Of a DNA stretch of 64,000 bases, positions 38,057-49,350 are shown in pieces. Below the pieces are notes generated by a model. That model was not told the origin of the DNA, did no database searches, and saw only the letters and a program-made list of their open reading frames with translations. The first letter of the stretch is position 1. Each line of letters starts with the position of its first letter. A program made the translations under genes and the position numbers. The stretch spans positions 267,500,575 to 267,564,574 of the forward strand of contig NC_081407.1 in NCBI RefSeq assembly GCF_030272615.1, in the 5' to 3' direction. This DNA comes from Cryptomeria japonica (lineage: Eukaryota > Streptophyta > Pinopsida > Cupressales > Cupressaceae).

Positions 38057-38758
38057 CATACACAACAACTTACCTTCTATCTCCTAATGTAGACAAACTT
38101 GGGAAATGTCTCATAGAAGTTGTTGCGTACACCAAATAAGATGTCATGTAAAACTTGAGGGTATTTGGTACCTTAGCGAGTTGCTCACATATGACATCAC
38201 TTATTTGCTTGCCCCAAAATATCTTGTCCTTATTATGCCTAATGACATGGATGTACTAATACATCCATTCATAATAGGTATTTGAAGTAGGAAGCCCTTT
38301 CACCCTTCTCAGGAGAGTAACCAAGTCATTGACCTCTTCGGTGAGATCACTTCTAGGAAAGGTTTTCGGCCACCTGGCAATTTTAGGTCTTAAGGTCTTT
38401 AACCAATTGTCATAATTTGTATTCTTTCTACACTTATCTGAATTCGTGTCATAGTAAGCTTGTGTTGACTGCATGGTGATATTAGAATACTTTTCAACAC
38501 TTGAGTATAGTGTTGAAGAAGTCTTCATCAAGCCTAATTAGCTTTTTTCTACTAGTATCCTTCACACTCCTGCTAACATGATCAAAATGATTTGCAGTTG
38601 TCATAACAAACTCATGATCCTGAGTAGGCATTAGGAATGTTAAGACCATATGAATACAATTGTTGATGGTAGGCTCCATCTTATAGTATGCGGGTGGTTG
38701 CTCAATCCTCTTGAGAAATTATGTCAAGTCCACACGACCTATTTCAATATCCCTTATA
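38057..38758 (-). pseudogene. Unknown long gene, middle part
   Basis: From about 38750 the minus strand reads HIRDIEIGRVDLT, a stop, FLKRIEQPPAYYKMEPTINNC, then a helical region to RLDEDFFNTI. A frameshift near 38520 leads to the frame 38531-38256 and beyond (SDLTEEVNDLVTLLRRVKGLP, YYEWMYYYIHVIRHNKDKIFWG, LAKVPNTLKFYMTSYLVYA, MRHFPSLSTLGDRR). A TAA comes 17 bases before the LTR element. The reading frame on the far side of the LTR element (35323 downward) is in phase with this one once a single target-site copy is counted. No known domain recognised; no function assigned. Confidence 0.55.
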
Positions 38759-40006
38759 TGATCTATTAGACAACTCAGATAACCGATGAACAACTAAGAG
38801 GGGGGGGTGAATCAGTTGTTAACAGATTATAGAACTTTAAGCATTAAAACCTTATTACCGGAATACATAAACTAAATACCAAAATAGCAGATATAACAAT
38901 TAAGCACAAATATAATCCACAGAACATTTACCAACCATCCACAAAAGATAACACCAAGATTCGTATGTGGAAAACCCGGTAAAGGGAAAAACCAGGGTGG
39001 GAAGCCTACCCACAGTCAGATAATACTTCTACAGTAAGTATGTGATTATATAAAGAGGGGCATACACATGCAAGAAGGCCAACAGCCTAGAGTGCGCTAC
39101 TCATCACAAAAGGAATCTCAATGACTAGAAAATAAATCCAAACTACAATCCGGAAAGAAGAGTGAAGTGCAAGAATAGCATCTCCTATGCCTGAATACAG
39201 TTCCGATTAAGCTCAGTACCAGAGGTCTTAAACCTCTTTCACCAACCCAATTTGATCACTTATGATCGACCAAAACCTATGCATATGATTACAACCTTAT
39301 TCGCACACAGATAATCCTATATCCCAAAAACCCATGAATATGCCCATGATCTACAAAGAGATCTTACATCATATTTATACCAACTCGGGACCTAAACAAT
39401 TAGGTCGGCCACCTAAAAGATAATACAATAAATTCATAACATAAACCCGCATTCCAATGATCAACCAAGTCATCCTAAGACCGAAATAACATAATCCAAT
39501 CAATAGATCCAATCGAAAACGCATCGAAATCATCCACCAACACGTTACATAAACTAGTCCATAACCTAGCAGAATAAGATAGCATTAGGTCCAGACCCAA
39601 ATCCAACACCACCGATCAATAGTTTCACAAACAAGATAACCATCAACATCCCGAAAGCCATCTAGAAGCCGCACCAACACCACTTATCAAGTGCATCAAA
39701 AGATCTTCAACAAAGCTCTGTCGGTAAAACCCTTACCAGTGACCAAAAGGCTTATTAGAACAAATGATAGCTCCTGAGTCATCAAATCCCAAACCAAATA
39801 GTCGTGTTACACATCTGAATAGCATGAATGACAGATCCAAACCAATTCCACAAACTGAAGCATACTAGAGCATACTAGATCAATATCATAATCCAACCGC
39901 TCTACTGGAACCTACCAGAAACCAGTAAACAACCAAAACAGTCGGTGTTGCCATCAATGACAAAACATCAATGCAACACATAATAAATTTCTCTAATTTT
40001 CCAACA
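38759..40006 (-). repeat. LTR of the minus-oriented Copia copy
   Basis: On minus it starts TGTTGGAAAATTAG at 40006, directly after the tract AAAGGGGGAGAT. A TATAAATA box is at 39379-39372. Near its 3' end are GGTTTTTCCC...GGGTTTTCCACATA and CTGATTCACCCCCCCC. The exact 3' end is uncertain by about 20 bases. Confidence 0.82.
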
Positions 40007-40393
40007 ATCTCCCCCTTTGGCATTGATGGAAACACTAGATGTGAAAAACATCCATGTGCCAAGAAATGCCAAACAAGTCTCCCCCAAAGGAAGACAACCA
40101 ACAATCTCCCATAAGATGATATTACAATGAAGTTAACAAACTCCCCCTATGAATGATATCCCTATTAAGCTCTGATCTCACTTTGACTGATATTCTGTTA
40201 GGCTATGTTTTTCACATATATCTCTCCCCCTTTGACATCAATGCCAAAAATCTGACATAAATATCAAAGAAAAATCATAAATCCACTGAACCACATAGCT
40301 GACTACTCCCCCTGAGTAGTAGCACCAACACATCAATCCGTAATGATTAGTAGCTCTGTAAATGCATACTGAACTGATGCCAATCAGCATCAC

Positions 40394-40849
40394 TCAGGTC
40401 TCTATCGAAGGGGCAGAAACCCCCAATCTATCTCTGAAGTACTCAAATGATTCCTTAGGCAAAGGTTTAGTGAAGATATATGCAATCTGCTCTTTAGTGT
40501 TCACATAAACCAGTCTGACTTCATTTGCTTCCACCTTCTCCTTCAAAAAGTTGTACTTGATAGATATGTGCTTTGTCTTAGAATGAAATACCGGATTCTT
40601 TGATATGTCAATAGCAGCAGAGTTATCACAGTGAATAACTACCGGTTCGGTACAATCCACCCTTATATCCTTCAACATTTGCTTCATCCATAGAACTTGT
40701 GTACAGTTAGTAGCAGTAGCAACATACTTAGCTTTAGCAGTAGATAAAGAGCTACATGACTGCTTCTTGCTAATCCATGAAACAAGTTTCTTTCCAAGAA
40801 AGAAAGCTCCACCGGATGTGCTCTTTTGGTAATCAACATCTCCAACCCA
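40394..40849 (-). pseudogene. Copia pol C terminus (RNase H)
   Basis: From 40849 the minus strand encodes the Copia RNase H end: DWVGDVDYQKSTSGGAFFLG, then SWISKKQSCSSLSTAKAKYV, VIHCDNSAAIDISKNPVFH, TKHISIKYNFLKEKV and FTKPLPKESFEYFRDRLGV, stopping at 40394. The catalytic-like Asp residues and the usual STAEAEY motif (here STAKAKY) are recognisable. This stretch is open throughout, which is unusual for a fragment and suggests fairly recent truncation. It begins at the fold point of the inverted repeat. Confidence 0.85.
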
Positions 40850-40933
40850 ATCTTCACTAAACCCTTGCCTAAGGAATCATTTGAGTACTTCAGAGACAGA
40901 TTGGGGGTTTCTGCTCCTCCGGTAGAGACTTGA
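40850..40933 (+). pseudogene. Copia pol C-terminal peptide, mirrored copy
   Basis: The plus strand at 40850 enters abruptly at FTKPLPKESFEYFRDRLGV and stops at 40931-40933. It is the last 27 codons of the same protein as the minus copy. Nothing upstream on the plus strand belongs to it. Confidence 0.82.
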
Positions 40934-41099
40934 GTGATGTTGATTTGCATCAATCTGGTATGCATTTACAGAGCTACTATTCATTTTGGATTGATGTGTT
41001 GGTGCTACTACTCAGGGGGAGTAGTCAGTTGTGTGGTTCAGTGGATTTATGATTTTTCTTTGATGTTTATGTCAGGTTTTTGGCATTGATGTCAAAGGG

Positions 41100-41323
41100 G
41101 GAGAGATATATGTGAAAAACATAGCTTAACAGAATATCATTCAAAGGGGAGAGATCAAAGCTTAACAGGGATATCATTCACAGGGGGAGTTTGTTAACTT
41201 CATTGTAATATCATCTTATGGGAGATTGTTGGTTGTCTTCCTTTGGGGGAGACTTGTTTGGCATTTCTTGGCACTTGGATGTTTTTCACATCTAGTGTTG
41301 TCATCAATGTGAAAGGGGGAGAT
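41100..41323 (+). other. Multiple polypurine tracts before the Copia LTR
   Basis: AAAGGGGGAGAG (about 41094), AAAGGGGAGAG (about 41145), CAGGGGGAG (about 41171), TTTGGGGGAGA (about 41242) and AAAGGGGGAGAT (41312-41323) precede the LTR start at 41324. Repeated tracts of this kind upstream of the 3' LTR are known from Sirevirus-type Copia elements. The mirrored minus copy has matching tracts at about 40007-40240. Confidence 0.65.
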
Positions 41324-42578
41324 TGTTAGAAAATTGGAGGAATTAATTATGTGTTGCACTGATGTTTTGTCATTGATGGTAACACCGGCTGTTTTGGTTG
41401 TTTACCCATTTCCGATAGAGCAGTTGGATTATGATATTGATCTGGTATGCTTCGGTATGCTTTGGTTTGTGGAATTGGTTTGGATCTGTCATTCAAGCTA
41501 TTCAGATGTGTATCACGATCAGTTGATTCGAGATTTGATGACTTAGGAGCTATTGTTTATTCTAGTAAGCCTTTTGGTCACCGGTAAGGGTTTTACCAAT
41601 AGAGCTTTGTTGAAGATATTTTGATGCACTTGATAAGTGGTGTTGGTGCGGCTTCTAGATGGCTTTCAGGATGTTGATGGTTATCTTGTTCGTGTTCCTG
41701 TTGATCGGTGGTGTTGCATTTAGGACCAAACCTAATGCTATCTTATTATGCTAGGTTATGTATCAGTTTATGTAACGTGTTGGTGGATGATTTTGATGTG
41801 TTACCAGTTGGATCTATTGATTGGATTATGTTATTTCGATCTTAGGCTGACTTGTTGATCATTGGATTGTGGGTTTATATTATGAATTTATTGTATTATC
41901 TTTTAGGAGGCTGACCTAATTGTTTAGGTTTCGGGTTGGTATAAATATGATGTAAGATCTCTTTGTAGATCATGGTTATGGTTATGGGTTTATGATTTTA
42001 AGGGTTATGCAATTATATGTGTGCGAATAAGGTTGTAATCATATGCAAAGGTTTTGGTTGATCATAGGTGATCGAATTGGGTTGGTGAAAGAGGTTTAAG
42101 ACCTTCGATACTGAGCTTAACCAGAACTGTACTCAGGCATAGGAGATGTTATTCTTGCAGTTCACTCTTCTTTTTGGATTGTAGTCTAGATTTATTTTGT
42201 AGTCAATGAGGCTCCTTTTGTGATGAGTAGTGCGCTCTAGGCTATTGGCCTTCCTGCATGTGCAGGCCCCTCTTTTTGTAATCGCATACTTACTGTAGAA
42301 GTATTATCTAACTGTCGATAGGCTTCCCACCATGGTTTTTCCCTTTACTAGGTTTTCCACGTACAAATCTTGGTGTTATCTTTTGTGGATGGTTGGTAAA
42401 TGTTTTGTGTCTTATATTTGTGCTTAACTGTTATATTTGTTATTCCGGTATTTGGTTTATGTATTCTAGTAATAAGGTTTTAATGCTTAAAGTTCTATAA
42501 TCTATTGACAACTGATTCAACCCACCCCCCCCCCCCCCCCCCCCCCCTCTCAGTTGTCCATCGATTATTTGAGCTGAC
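41324..42578 (+). repeat. LTR of the plus-oriented Copia copy
   Basis: Starts TGTTAGAAAATTGG and parallels the other LTR throughout; TATAAATA at 41940-41947. A run of 23 C (42525-42547) replaces the 8-base run of the partner copy. Confidence 0.82.
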
Positions 42579-42579
42579 T

Positions 42580-42792
42580 ATATGGAGATCTTGAATTAAG
42601 TTTGAAATTGAATTAGAAAAGCAAGATAACAACTCCATTTATCCAATCTACTTATGTAATAATCAAAGCAATGTTTTCTCAAATTATGAAAAATCGGATC
42701 TAGAAACACCAAATCAAAAATATGCAAAATGTAAGAAGCATCGGGTTCACCAAAATGTAATGGTGGTAAAATTAGGGTTTCACCAATTGAAA
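42580..42792 (-). pseudogene. Probable N-terminal part of the unknown long gene
   Basis: The minus strand is open for about 60 codons (PPLHFGEPDASYILHIFDL, then IFHNLRKHCFDYY and LDKWSCYLAFLIQF) before a TAA, just outside the Copia inverted pair. Orientation matches the gene fragments at 38057-38758 and 32750-35328, so I infer that it is their N-terminal region, displaced by the 3.8-kb insertion. Its first 80 bases are also clearly related to 7007-7090, directly inside the 5' LTR of the Gypsy-like element, which suggests a repeat-borne origin. No start codon can be assigned. Confidence 0.45.
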
Positions 42793-45237
42793 TAGTAAAA
42801 CTATTTATCTTACCAAATGAACCATTACTTTAAAAGAGGGGGGCAAATCCAATAGATCTAGCCACAATTCAATTAGGGAAAATGGTTGATAATACTAATC
42901 ATATTTACCAATTTGTTGTCTCCCATTTTTGAGTTGAAATTTGGATGTAAATTGTGAAGTTGGGGAAAGGCAATGGATAATTTAAGAGTAATAGTAAAAA
43001 TGGACTGTTATAGGAATCAAAAAGAGCTACAAAAAGGGACTTAAGTAAAAGAAGAGAATCAAGACCCGTTCCTAAAAATTTGAGTTTATTTTTCGAGGCA
43101 GGGTAGTTGGATTTCACCTTGACCCTCCACTTTTCACTCTGTTGAAATCTGAACTTGTTCATCATTGTCAACTCTATCAAAATCTCCGAGTACAACTCTT
43201 GAATCAATTCTCTACACAGAGAAAGAGAGGAGAAAGGGTTGTGGATATAGGTTTGCCTTGGGTCAAACTTCGGTTTAGGAATTAATCTTGAATTGAATAA
43301 TGTAAGTACTAAAGTAAATGCTAGGAGATATATGTCAGATCTGCAATGGTTTATAGAAAGATTGATGATGCAATGGTTTATAGAAAGATTGAGAAAGATC
43401 AGTTTTCTTATATCATCAATGAATAAAATTATAAATCTAGGATAAGAAATAATTTGAAGGTTTGGTAAGAAAATTAATCCTAGGAATTCGAAGAAGAATG
43501 GTAGTAATGGACTTATTCCTTTTATGAATATTTATAATGCATTGAAACTTAGTTATTTCTAGGATTAGCATCTATTTTATTAACCTTGAAACCCCAAAGA
43601 GAAGAGTAGCTTGGGTAAAGGTGTGAAGGCTTAGACTCTTATTAATGAATCTGGTTTTTTTATTAGCAACTTAAAAGGAACCATTACAACATTTGATTTA
43701 GAAGGTTCTTCTTATGAATTGATTAAATGGATGATTTTTTTATTTATAGCTAACTTTTTGTTATGGTCGGTGCTTAAAATATCATATCGTAACTTGAGAA
43801 TGTATCTTGAGGAGGTAATGAACATTTATGACACTTAGACATTTTCACCAACACATGACTTGTTGTTTTGATCATCTATCAAGAATAATTGTGAATAATA
43901 GACATGTGCATAGTGTTGAAGTTCATGATTGTATTCAATTATTAAGAAGATACATGCATGATTGTATTCGTGTGTTTTCTCCATATTTGGGATAAACTCA
44001 TGCTACGATTACCTCTTGGAATAATTGTGATCGAGATAGAACTGAAATCTTGATATGATTTTAGATAGTTAAGCAAAGAATTTTGTATGTTATATGCATC
44101 TTGTGTGCCTATGATATCGTTACATTAGTGTTAGAATGTAGATATATCATGTTGCACAAACTCCATTATTCTTGTCAGATTTGCATTACCAATCTTTTTA
44201 TGTTGGGTCAAGTATTTTTCATACCAGGAAGAATTTCGGGGAAGTGTAACTACATCACAGTAGGGTGGATACATGCTCTACAATGTTCTCGCTTGTGGTG
44301 TGCTCGATGGAGATAGATGTCGAGAGTTCCTATCATGGTGGTCTTCATGATTTGTTCCTTCTATATTTATTGTATTCAACTATGTGATCTATTGTAAAAG
44401 AATAAGTTTTCCTTATGATTAGCCTCGGTGTTGGCTTGTGTACTCTAACTTTATGTTGAAATATAATTTAATGTCTCCAACCTTGTTTATTTGAACATAT
44501 GACAATAATTTTTGCTTGCTTTATGTCTATCTTATGATTGTATTAATTTGATATTATGATGATCCTTACAAAACTAATCATAAAAGCAAAAAAAAACAAA
44601 AACAAATCATGAGATAATACAAACACACAATAAAAAAGACAAAAATTAAGACATGAATTATAAACTAACCTATTTTTTCCCCTATTTTAAATATCTTCTA
44701 TTAAATATTTTAAAATATATCTAAAAAATAATTATTTAAGAATTAACCTAACACCTCTTAAATTTTTACTTTGTAAATTAAACTCTCTTAAAAAAAATAA
44801 ATTATTTTATTTTTAAATTGTAAGAATTAGTTTAGTCATGTAATCTGCAGTATACAAGATAAACTCCGATGATGCTGGTGCCACATATCCTTCAAAATTC
44901 AACCAGATCACCTATATTTTTAATGAGTTGTCGGAAAATACAAATCAGTCAGTCTAACACATTGCAGAAGCCTTAATTCTTGGGTACCTAATATTCAAGC
45001 TTTTGGGTTCTCCCCTTAGACCAAATGTACAATTGAGCTTATATCATAATCAATTCATTTTAAGATTAATCCATCACAACTTTCAGTCGGTAGAGATCGT
45101 CTAGAAAAGTAGTAACACAGAAATGCACGTCTCTAGAATCCTTGCATTTGAACTTGGACGGGATAATTCCTGCGGTTAGCTTCACTAGTTCTAACTTGAA
45201 TCATTTGAGGCTCTGGATAACATTGGTGTGGCTTTGA
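42793..45237. other. No gene recognised
   Basis: AT-rich. About 43200-43300 resembles an interior piece of the LTR family at 54597-55860 (TCTACACAGAGAAAG, GGTTTGCCTT.GGTCAAAC, GGAATTAAT in the same order). A direct repeat (GCAATGGTTTATAGAAAGATTGA at 43345 and 43371) lies near 43345-43395. The hydrophobic frame at 44083-44316 has no recognisable domain. Confidence 0.45.
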
Positions 45238-45679
45238 TTGAACAATATAATGGAAGACCTATCACAAGTAAACGTGCTGAGGGTTTCCACGGTGAAACCA
45301 GCTGTGCCTACAGAGAGCAGAAGAATGTTTCTCTCTGCTTTTGATCTAATGTGGCGTGGTATGAAGTCGGTTGAAAGGCTTCTCTTTTACAAGACATCTT
45401 GTAACGAGTTTGATGTAATAGTTGAGAGGTTAAAGAGCAGTCTGTCATCAATTTTGGTGCATTTTTATCCATTGGCAGGGAGATTGGCCTTTGGAGACGA
45501 GAACAAAAGGCTGGAAATAGACTGCAATGATGAAGGAATCCTGTTTTTTGAAGCTTCTGCCAATCTCCATTTCCATGATTTGGAAATTAGTGAGTTTGAG
45601 TACAGACCTGTTTTCAGAAGACTTATCCCTGCCCTCCGCCAATATCAAGAAGAAGAATTACCACTTCTCTCTATCCAGG
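45238..45679 (+). pseudogene. BAHD acyltransferase, first exon only
   Basis: Encodes about 147 residues typical of a BAHD (HXXXD) acyltransferase N terminus: VLRVSTVKPAVPTES, LSAFDLMW, a VERLLFYK block, VIVERLKSSLSSILVHFYPLAGRL (the conserved Y-P-L-A-G-R segment), LEIDCNDEGILFFEA and LPLLSIQ. BAHD enzymes transfer acyl groups from CoA thioesters to alcohols or amines in specialised metabolism. The frame reaches a good splice donor (CAG|GTATGT at about 45680). The next coding block (HXXXD, then DFGWG) is not present downstream: 45824-46059 follows a possible acceptor but encodes unrelated sequence. The frame is intact where it exists, so a truncated or rearranged gene is most likely. ATG at 45250 is an alternative start. 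Confidence 0.8.
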
Positions 45680-45823
45680 TATGTGTCGCTTCTGAATTCT
45701 TTCTTTCACTTTCTCAAATGGAAACAAATTGTACAAAATCTACTTGGATTTTTATAATTTAAACATCAGAGCATGTAATATTTACTTCAAGGCGCTAAAA
45801 AGTGACAAAAATCTTAAAACAGG

Positions 45824-46420
45824 GCTACATAGGTCTCTTTCCAAGATTCCCGGGACTACTACAAGCCACTGTTTCTAGAGACACCGATTCAGCATCTTTG
45901 TCTTTTAAATTCGATGCCATTTATTGCCCGAGCCTCTTCGAATCCCTGCCCGAAACATTACCTTACAATTTGATTTCCACAAAAACTTTGTTGCTTTCAA
46001 CTGCACCTTGTGCCATAACAGGCTACAGCTTTGTTGATCATCCAAGTGACCCCAATTAGGGAACCTCTCCTAGACAGGGTAACTAAGAGTTCAAATAAAT
46101 TCCGCTTGATCCAATCTCAAAAGGTCTTGACTACACTGCATTCCCACAAAAACAAAAACTAAAATTAATGGACTATGATTTCTCCCTTTCCACGTTGCTC
46201 TTCTTTAAATATTTGCATTTTCATTTTCACAAATATTAAAGCCATCAACTGCACCCTGTGCCATAACTAGTTGCAGCTATCTTTGATCATCCAAGTGTCC
46301 CCAAATAGCGGGCTCCACCAAGAGAGGCGGCTAAGAGTCAAAGTAAATTCTGCTTGAAACCAATCTTGAAAGGACTTGGCTACAGGGTATTTCCACGAGA
46401 ACATGAACTACAATTTCTTC
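45824..46420. repeat. Imperfect duplication near the BAHD fragment
   Basis: Two related segments (about 45995-46165 and 46236-46413) share TCAACTGCACC.TGTGCCATAAC, TTTGATCATCCAAGTG, CCCCAA.TAG, AAGAGT and CTTGGCTACA/CTTGACTACA in the same order, about 240 bp apart. A 78-codon frame at 45824-46059 overlaps the first copy; its protein (GYIGLFPRFPGLLQATV...) is not BAHD-like. Confidence 0.75.
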
Positions 46421-47600
46421 CTTGCCGCTTCATTATTAGGGTTTAGAATAGACATGCATAGCTCAGGCATTAAGTGTAGCCAGAGAATATAAATCACACC
46501 ATAACCTAATAAGACTGGCAGGGCTTCCAGACCTGTGGCCCAACACTTTACACTCACACAGATCAAAATTTACACACTTACATTTATTTCATAGATTTTA
46601 AATTCATAAAAAGCAGATTTTATTTACAAAGACCAACTCAACACAGGTTTTAAGCCCTATCTAGAACACTACCAGAAATCTCTGTTCTCCGAGCCTTCCC
46701 CGCTATTCTTTCTCTTCCTATTCTGTTCCTCTTCACTAAAAATGACAAAAAAGAACAGTGTTTCCTTCCAAAAATGACCACAAAGCCCCCTCATTGAAGC
46801 AATGAGATCGTGTATCCCCCCTTTTACTTACTGGCTCCTTGTTCTAGCTCCCAACGCTCCCAGTGGAGGGAGAGAGATTTAGTTGCTCTGCATACTCCCT
46901 TAACTGCTGCCATCGCTCTCTATTCCCACAGATTTAGGATTGAGGGCTTTTAGAACTCAATCATGCAATAAATGTAGGCATCAACCATTTCTTTAATCAA
47001 GCAATAGTATTAAACAGATTACTTCATTCCTATGTTCCACCAACTTTCTAGGGCAAGGATTTTGGGGACAAGGGGGCATGTTTTCAGGATGGCTGGGATG
47101 GAAGGGCATTCAAAAGGGCATGACAATTAAAATTGGGGAAAATCATAAAATATAGGAAATTTCAAATATTCATATGATAAGGCATTCACCATATTCATTG
47201 TATAACTAATATGATGAAAATTGGAGCTGAATTGGAATTCATTTGAGTTGACATACAAATAACCAACATTTCAGTGTCTAATCATTTGAGTATTCATTAT
47301 AACAATAAAATTTAGAAGGCGGAAAGGCTAAAAGTGCAAAAGACGAAATGTAGACAACTACATCAGCTGCTGCTATGCCCGTGCCTTATTATCATCTAAT
47401 TCAAAATTAGAGTTTAAATCTATCACTGCCAATATGAGGGGATCCCTTATTTATTGGAACCTTAGCCAATCCCTATTGTGCCTCCTGATCAATGTGTGGC
47501 ATCTTCAAGGTCAACATCTCACTCTACAATTGGAGTTTGTCAATATTTAGGAGTCTATTGATTCTAAAATTTGCAATATGCATGACATTAACTTCTCTTC
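46421..47600. other. No gene recognised
   Basis: No coding signal. Contains pyrimidine-rich stretches near 46680-46880. Confidence 0.45.
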
Positions 47601-49149
47601 TCATTGAGAGGTAAGCCCCTTTTGATTGACTAAATGAAGTTGTATGTGAACCAATTTCTCTCTACAATAGGGAAATTGATATATGTGAAAAGAAACGAAT
47701 GGTAAGCATCCTCAATTTTGCTTCATCTTTGCCATGCCATGTCCACCATTCAATAGGGTCCATTTAAGATAATGTAGCTCTATTTGTTCTTGCCTTTAGT
47801 TTGCTAAATGTTGGACCCCAAAGATTGACAAAAGCTAGCCACTATGTTCTATTGTTTCCTCATTGCTATACATCTTTCGAAGGTCCTTCATGAGCTTTCT
47901 TTTTCCTCTTCATCACCAAAAGGAGGCACTCTACTAGGCCTTACTACATACTATTTGGGGTTTAGAGCATAGGCTGCTATATGAATTGGGTTATTCATGG
48001 TGTTCCACTGTCTAGTCAGGGACTTACTATGCACCTCATTAATCCCAAATCAAGATTTTTGCTATGAATTGCTTGCTTTCCAAGTAGTTATCAAATGTCT
48101 AAAAAATATCTCCAAGACTAGGAGAGTCTACATCAACATATCCAATGACCAGCTTAATAGGTGAAATGAAGGAGCAAACATATCTACAAACAAAATTTTC
48201 AAAAAAGAATGACACAAATGACAAAGATTGATGCTATTACAAAGGATCAAAATTATTTATAATTTGCAAACTTTTAATAAAATAATAAAATAAAAAATCT
48301 CATACCTTCTAGTGGACTACCAATCATCGTCAAGGATCAATTGCTTCACACTTCTTCCTTTAGCTATTTTTCATCTTTGGCTATCTACCCCACTCAAGAT
48401 TAACCATCATTAATTGTAGAGGCTCTTGCACCTCAAGCATCCTCTTTAACAAAATAAAATAGCTGTCATATCTAGTTTCCACAAGTTTCTTTCCTCAAAA
48501 AAGTTCTAAAGAAAACAAGTGAAGTGGAATGGTTGCAAATAAACATCTTTAGATTTCTCACTTCTGCCACCACACTCTTACCCAATCTTTCCATGTTTTT
48601 CAATGCATGAGCACAATGTAGAGTCCAAAAAATGTGTTTTTGAGAACCCTCCATTATCATGCCAACTTACTTATAGACAGGTGTTGAACCGGTGACTACT
48701 TCTATGACATTGAGGTCCAACCTCCTCTATGCATCTTTCAAAATCAGAAATTGGAAGTGTGCATCCTAATATAAATTGACCTATCCATGATAAGGGAGTA
48801 GCCAATCCTCAACCAAGTTTGTCTCATGTCCATCACTAAACTCCCCCTAGAATACTCTCTATCAAGGATGCTGGTGTGTAGTTTATGTTTTCTAGGAGGC
48901 ATATGAGGGACCAACAAAATTTGTAACTTTCAATATTTATTTGAAATAGAGAGAATGTACCATATATGGGACAACATGAACAAAGAAAAAATTGGCAACT
49001 AAAGAATTTGCAACTTCTCATGCCTACATATTGAACATCTCTGCAACACTAGTAGCCCTTTTCTTTCCCTTGGTAAAACCCTCTCCCCTTTGAGATTCAA
49101 CATCCATGGTTTGGGTAGGCAATGGCGTACTAGATTGCATAGTCTATAC
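47600..49149 (-). pseudogene. hAT-type transposase relic (DUF659 to C terminus)
   Basis: On the minus strand from about 49050, in several frames: ANFFFVHVVPYMVHSLYF (normally ARFFY..GIPFN), a heavily decayed DGHETNLVEDWLLPY segment, VVTGSTPVYK (normally VVTDNA.NYV), then 48660-48472 with GSQKHIFWTLHCAHALKNMERLGK. The last is the FWTPCAAHCLDLMLEDIGK motif that marks plant hAT transposases with a DUF659 region. Lower down ETRYDSYFILLKRMLEVQEPL and a weak dimerisation segment near 47700-47800 follow. Many stops and shifts. The gene is broken at 49149 by a Copia element, and its N-terminal part should resume at 56235. Confidence 0.75.
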
Positions 49150-49350
49150 TGTTGGATATTCCATCATTTACTTCTACTGTTTATTTTATTTGTTATTGTT
49201 TGTTTTAGTTTGTTAGAGGTTGTTAATCTATTTAGATACTATTTGTTTTTTTTTAGTTTCATGTGGAACCTATAAGTTCCAAATTCATAACTATTTAATA
49301 GCTATATATACCTACTACAACTTTTATACTTGAAAGTCCATTCTCTGATA
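49150..49350 (+). repeat. 5' LTR of the decayed Copia
   Basis: Shares TTTAGATACTATTTGTT, GTTTCATGTGGAAC, AAATTCATAACTATTT, TAGCTATATATAC and TTGAAAGTCCATTCTCT with 56054-56234. It has extra sequence near 49175-49215. Confidence 0.88.

Larger units (their letters stand above)
38759..42578. mobile_element. Tail-to-tail inverted pair of Copia 3' ends
   Basis: Two copies of one Copia 3' end face each other: the minus-oriented copy 38759-40849 and the plus-oriented copy 40850-42578. Each has a pol C terminus, a region with several GGGGGAG purine tracts, a final tract touching the LTR, and an LTR of about 1.25 kb. The mirrored arms are 38759-40477 and 40850-42578, separated by 372 bp that belong only to the minus copy. 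Identity between arms is roughly 90% by eye. Neither copy has a 5' LTR, gag, integrase or RT core. Outer target duplications could not be settled (TATAT is possible on both sides). Confidence 0.85.

Noticed and set aside
35162-38110. A spliced intron in the unknown gene (GTAAGT near 38090 and TTGCAG near 35380)
   Set aside because: The sites look good, but the acceptor lies inside the LTR and the LTR element boundaries plus GTATT duplication explain the gap exactly. The frame is continuous without splicing.
38759-42578. A MITE or DNA transposon with long terminal inverted repeats
   Set aside because: The arms contain Copia LTRs, purine tracts and pol C termini; no DNA transposase or terminal-repeat structure.
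45802-46059. Second BAHD exon
   Set aside because: Follows a plausible acceptor but has no HXXXD or other BAHD features and overlaps a local duplication.
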